Shown here: positions 16,142 through 18,856 of the stretch, piece after piece
Position numbering within the stretch: the first letter of the stretch is position 1
Layout of the letters: each line of letters begins with the position of its first letter
From: Stramenopiles sp. TOSAG23-3
Lineage: Eukaryota; Sar
Reading direction: 5' to 3'
NCBI GenBank assembly: GCA_900128585.1
Contig: LT642417.1
Span: 1 to 18,856 of the forward strand
DNA length: 18,856 nt
The notes under the pieces: model-generated
The model's database searches: none
What the model was told of the DNA's origin: nothing
What the model saw: the letters and a program-made list of their open reading frames with translations, nothing else
Position numbers and translations under genes: made by a program

Positions 16142-17332
16142 ATGGCTGTGAGCTTGACAGTAGGCTTTCTTTGCGCTGGGATTTCTGTGCTGTTCTTCGG
16201 GTCCAACTTTGTCCCCGTGAAGCGGGTGGAAACTGGTGACGGGGTCTTTTATGCCTGGGTTATGTGCTCTGGCATATGGACCGTTGGACTCCTTGTGAAC
16301 ATGTATCTCGGCTTTCCGAGCTTCGAGCCTTGGGCCATGCTCGGCGGTGCGATTTGGACAACCGGGAACATGATGAGCGTGCCCACTATTAAGTTCATCG
16401 GCTTAGGGTTAGGTATGCTCCTATGGGGCACCTCGAACATGCTCATAGGGTGGGCAACCGGGAGGTTCGGGCTCTTTGGAGTAGACCCGCAGCTGCCGTG
16501 CGACGATCCAGAGAGCGTTGCAGCAACTTGCATCCACGACGTCGGGTTGAATTATGCAGGAATGTGCCTTGCCTGCCTCTCCCTCGTCGTTTACATACTG
16601 GTGCAACCGGAGGACATGTCGTCCGGGGGAAAGGGAAGCCAGGCCACGGACAAGCAGGCGGAAGCTGACCGGTTGATCGACCACGTAAGGAACGATGACT
16701 ACATGTCCTTTATGCCGACGCCACGGATCATTGGCAACAAGCCGTTTCGAGAAATCAACCAAGTTCCATCCTTCCACGACGATTTGGACAAGCTGGAGGG
16801 GCTCCCGAACGTAGAGTCCGTGAACGTGAAGCAGGCCGCAGCGAGCGTTATCGACAAACTCTCCAGGGGGACGAAACGCACGATCGGTGTCACGCTTGCC
16901 CTCGTGTCCGGGCTGTTCTACGGCACGAACTTGACCCCCCCGCAGGTTGTCCACGACCATGGAGGGGATCCATACTTGATGGATTACATTTTTTCACACT
17001 TTTGCGGCATTTACTTTACGATGACAGTGTATTTCATGGCGTACTGTGCGATCAAAGGCAACGAAGCGCTGATCTACCCCAAAGCTATCGTCCCGGCCTT
17101 CTTCAGCGGTGTAATGTGGGCGATCGCTCAGGTGTCTTGGTTCATAGCGAATTCAAGTGGGATGGGTTTTGCCGTTTCATTTCCGATTATTGCCTGCGGT
17201 CCCGGGCTCGTCGCGTCGCTGTGGGGTATATTTGTATTTAAAGAAATCAAGGGCAGGAGGAATATGATCGTCATATCAATCGCCGCGCTGTTGACCGTTA
17301 CCAGCGGTTTGGTCATTGGCATGAGTAAATAG
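16142..17332 (+). CDS. TMEM144 family multipass transporter-like protein
   Basis: This 396-residue protein starts at the ATG at 16142, which puts the first membrane helix at residue 3 and matches the family. TMEM144 proteins belong to the drug/metabolite transporter superfamily and are predicted sugar or carbohydrate transporters with ten membrane helices. Family hallmarks are FFGSNFVPVKRVETGDG near 19-35 with a following AWVMCSGIW helix, LVSGLFYGTNLTPP in the second half, YIFSHFCGIYFT, and CGPGLVASLWG with FKEIKGRRN near the C-terminus. The chain divides into two five-helix halves joined by a polar loop of about 90 residues (roughly 156-245). Length and helix count fit a complete protein. 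No signal peptide separate from the first helix is seen. The substrate cannot be given. The gene diverges from the helicase gene and converges on the unidentified membrane-protein gene. Confidence 0.92.
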   Translation: MAVSLTVGFLCAGISVLFFGSNFVPVKRVETGDGVFYAWVMCSGIWTVGLLVNMYLGFPSFEPWAMLGGAIWTTGNMMSVPTIKFIGLGLGMLLWGTSNMLIGWATGRFGLFGVDPQLPCDDPESVAATCIHDVGLNYAGMCLACLSLVVYILVQPEDMSSGGKGSQATDKQAEADRLIDHVRNDDYMSFMPTPRIIGNKPFREINQVPSFHDDLDKLEGLPNVESVNVKQAAASVIDKLSRGTKRTIGVTLALVSGLFYGTNLTPPQVVHDHGGDPYLMDYIFSHFCGIYFTMTVYFMAYCAIKGNEALIYPKAIVPAFFSGVMWAIAQVSWFIANSSGMGFAVSFPIIACGPGLVASLWGIFVFKEIKGRRNMIVISIAALLTVTSGLVIGMSK

Positions 17333-17413
17333 ATTTCGTATTTTGTGCGAGCGCGAGTGTACAATATTAGCCGTAACAGAGAGCGGTCAGTAAAAATATG
17401 CAAAAGGATAAAG

Positions 17414-17555
17414 CATACTATATATTTTGTTTTTTTTTGCAAAAGAAGAAAGAATTAAGCTTACCTCTCTCTGTTTATAAACATATGATATTATAAACTT
17501 ATCATACTAAGTATTGGATTTAAAATGAGAGTCTTAAAACATACTATATATTTTG
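17414..17555 (+). repeat. 16-base direct repeat between convergent 3' ends
   Basis: CATACTATATATTTTG occurs at 17414-17429 and again, exactly, at 17540-17555. Both copies lie in the 291-base AT-rich gap between the TMEM144 stop and the 3' end of the next gene. Its purpose is unknown; it could be related to 3' end formation or be chance in AT-rich DNA. Confidence 0.6.
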
Positions 17556-17623
17556 GTTTATATCATACTCTGTATTCTGTTATATTCATCTCTCGGCACC
17601 GGTACCTGCCCCTCTCCCAAAAT

Positions 17624-18777
17624 TCACAAGAACTCTTTCAGACTGTCTCGGACAAGAAAGTACAGCGCCAACCCCATGGCTGAAATTACTGCGGACCCAA
17701 CTTGGTACAAGAGCCGCATTGTGACTCTTATCCCGGCGACACGGGTGGCAGCCAGCTCGTGCCCTTGCAACCATTCATCCCAAAGTTCTGGGCCGATAAA
17801 TTGTCGGTTACCCACAAGGTCCTTTATTCGAGCATCGTTGAGCAATGTTCGCTTCCAGTACAGCCAGTCCCGGTCCGCACGAGTCAGACCAAACCATGCC
17901 AAAAAGAAGAAGCACAACATTACTACCCCCATGAAGCACATGAAAAATACCTGCACAATTCTCCCCGTGTCGCTCACGTTCGGGTTCGTACCCGCAGCAA
18001 TAATAATAAAAACCGCCACAATGAGTGCCAAGGGCACCGTGCCCATGAAGGCCATCACTGTGCCAACGCCTTTCGTGACTTCACGCGCAAACTTGTCCCC
18101 GTCGTCCTGGAGCGTAGCAATTTCGTTCAAAATCCGACGATAGTTGGGCCCTTTGGTATTGATGTCGTCCGTGCAGGACATTTTCAGCAAAAGCGATCTC
18201 AGTTTCCGAACATGGCGCTCCTCTTCCCTGGCCCACGCCTCGTTGATATATTTTATCATGTGCATGGATAGAAACTGTTGTTGCCCTGCGTTCCATGTAG
18301 AGATCCACCCGAGGATAAAAACGATAACGGCAATCGTCCAGGAATGCGGCCCGAACGGTTGCGAGGACACCATCTCCCCCTCCAGGGGCAAGATAAAAAA
18401 GTACCCCAGAAGGGGGGTCGCCACCAGCATGTTGAACCCTGTCCCAAAAAATTGTCCCTTCAACCGTTTCTCTAAAACAGCGACGTGTTTCCTGTCGGAC
18501 AAAAGAAAGCGGTTCCATATCGACCCTGATTCCGAAAAGTTCGGGGAATTCCATTGCGCTGAAATCATCGAAATCGGCATCAGTATGGCCATGCTAACCG
18601 CAAACGCAGCAAGCCTCGTTACGCCATAAAAGAGCAAGCCAAACATAAGCTGCTGAAATACCGCTGCAACAGCAAAGATCATTTTGTTTCGCTTCGAACT
18701 GCTTGCGCTAATACCCAACAAGTGTCGAACGACAGGAGGGAGCTCGGTGTTGCTCTGAAAGGGTTCTAGGCCGGGCT
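17624..18777 (-). CDS. Unrecognised multipass membrane protein, 5' truncated
   Basis: I do not recognise this protein. About 384 residues are coding-like, ending in TGA at 17624-17626. Hydrophobic segments suggest about seven membrane helices, clustering at residues 35-80, 118-170, 240-305 and 355-380. A charged, soluble-looking stretch (about 175-235) lies between the fourth and fifth, and there is a C-terminal ELWDEWLQGHELAATR segment before the last helix. No ATG precedes residue 34; upstream the frame meets the helicase-copy junction at 18777/18778 and then a TAA at 18793-18791. The 33 residues before Met34 look like normal protein, so the true start was probably lost at the junction. If Met34 (18685) is used, the product is 353 residues beginning directly at a membrane helix. 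A receptor or channel-like protein is possible but nothing shows it. Confidence 0.7.
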
Positions 18778-18856
18778 CCAACAAGCCGCGTTAGATATGG
18801 TTATGAAGGGTCAAAATGTCTTCATTACAGGGGTTGCTGGTACTGGGAAGAGCTTG
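18778..18856 (+). pseudogene. Inverted partial copy of the PIF1 helicase gene (window edge)
   Basis: These 79 bases are a perfect reverse complement of 14495-14573. They encode helicase residues from about 4 to 30, including the Walker A motif, here on the plus strand. In the helicase frame a TAG lies four codons upstream of the match, and no ATG precedes it, so this copy lacks a normal start. It continues beyond the window, so its length and integrity are unknown. The junction also removes the 5' end of the membrane-protein gene on the minus strand. Confidence 0.9.

Noticed and set aside
15973-16239. 88-residue plus ORF overlapping the TMEM144 start
   Set aside because: It is AT-rich low-complexity sequence that runs into the TMEM144 coding region out of frame; no upstream-ORF conservation can be judged here.
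3341-17332. A defence island or new multi-gene system
   Set aside because: The neighbours are unrelated housekeeping-type eukaryotic genes in mixed orientation with long spacers; nothing suggests co-regulation.

Overview
The window looks like nuclear DNA of a microbial eukaryote. The genes are ORFs with no visible introns and read with the standard code (TAA and TGA stops). They are separated by 0.25-1.1 kb of very AT-rich DNA full of GAA/TTC, GAAA and TTA tracts. The products are eukaryotic: a VASt lipid-transfer protein, a phospholipase B-like Ntn hydrolase, a mitochondrial carrier, a DAP1-like protein, a PIF1 helicase and a TMEM144 transporter. There are no operons, Shine-Dalgarno signals, rRNA, tRNA or CRISPR that I can see. 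An intron-poor protist is the best reading; I cannot fix the lineage from this sequence alone. Layout, left to right: (1) 384-3086 (+), a tail-anchored DEP-C2-C2-VASt protein of the Aster/LAM sterol-transfer type. (2) 3341-5005 (-), a secreted or lysosomal phospholipase B-like protein. (3) 5508-6416 (-), a mitochondrial carrier. (4) 7458-7778 (-), a small DAP1-like protein. (5) 8903-12106 (+), a 1067-residue protein with a TerD domain near its C-terminus. (6) 12710-15026 (-), a PIF1 helicase with a GRF zinc finger, preceded in another frame by an RNase-H1-type hybrid-binding domain; a run of eight A separates the two frames. (7) 16142-17332 (+), a TMEM144 transporter. (8) 17624-18777 (-), an unrecognised multipass membrane protein that has lost its 5' end. 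(9) 18778-18856 (+), a perfect inverted copy of 79 bases of the helicase gene, running off the window. The genes look like independent housekeeping loci, not one pathway. The most unusual material is on the right: the hybrid-binding/PIF1/GRF gene with its homopolymer frame break, the inverted helicase copy that interrupts the last gene (a real rearrangement or a chimeric join), and a 36-base near-identical segment shared by the TerD gene and the helicase gene although they are unrelated and lie on opposite strands. The upstream regions of the plus-strand genes also share an oriented TAGACTA motif.
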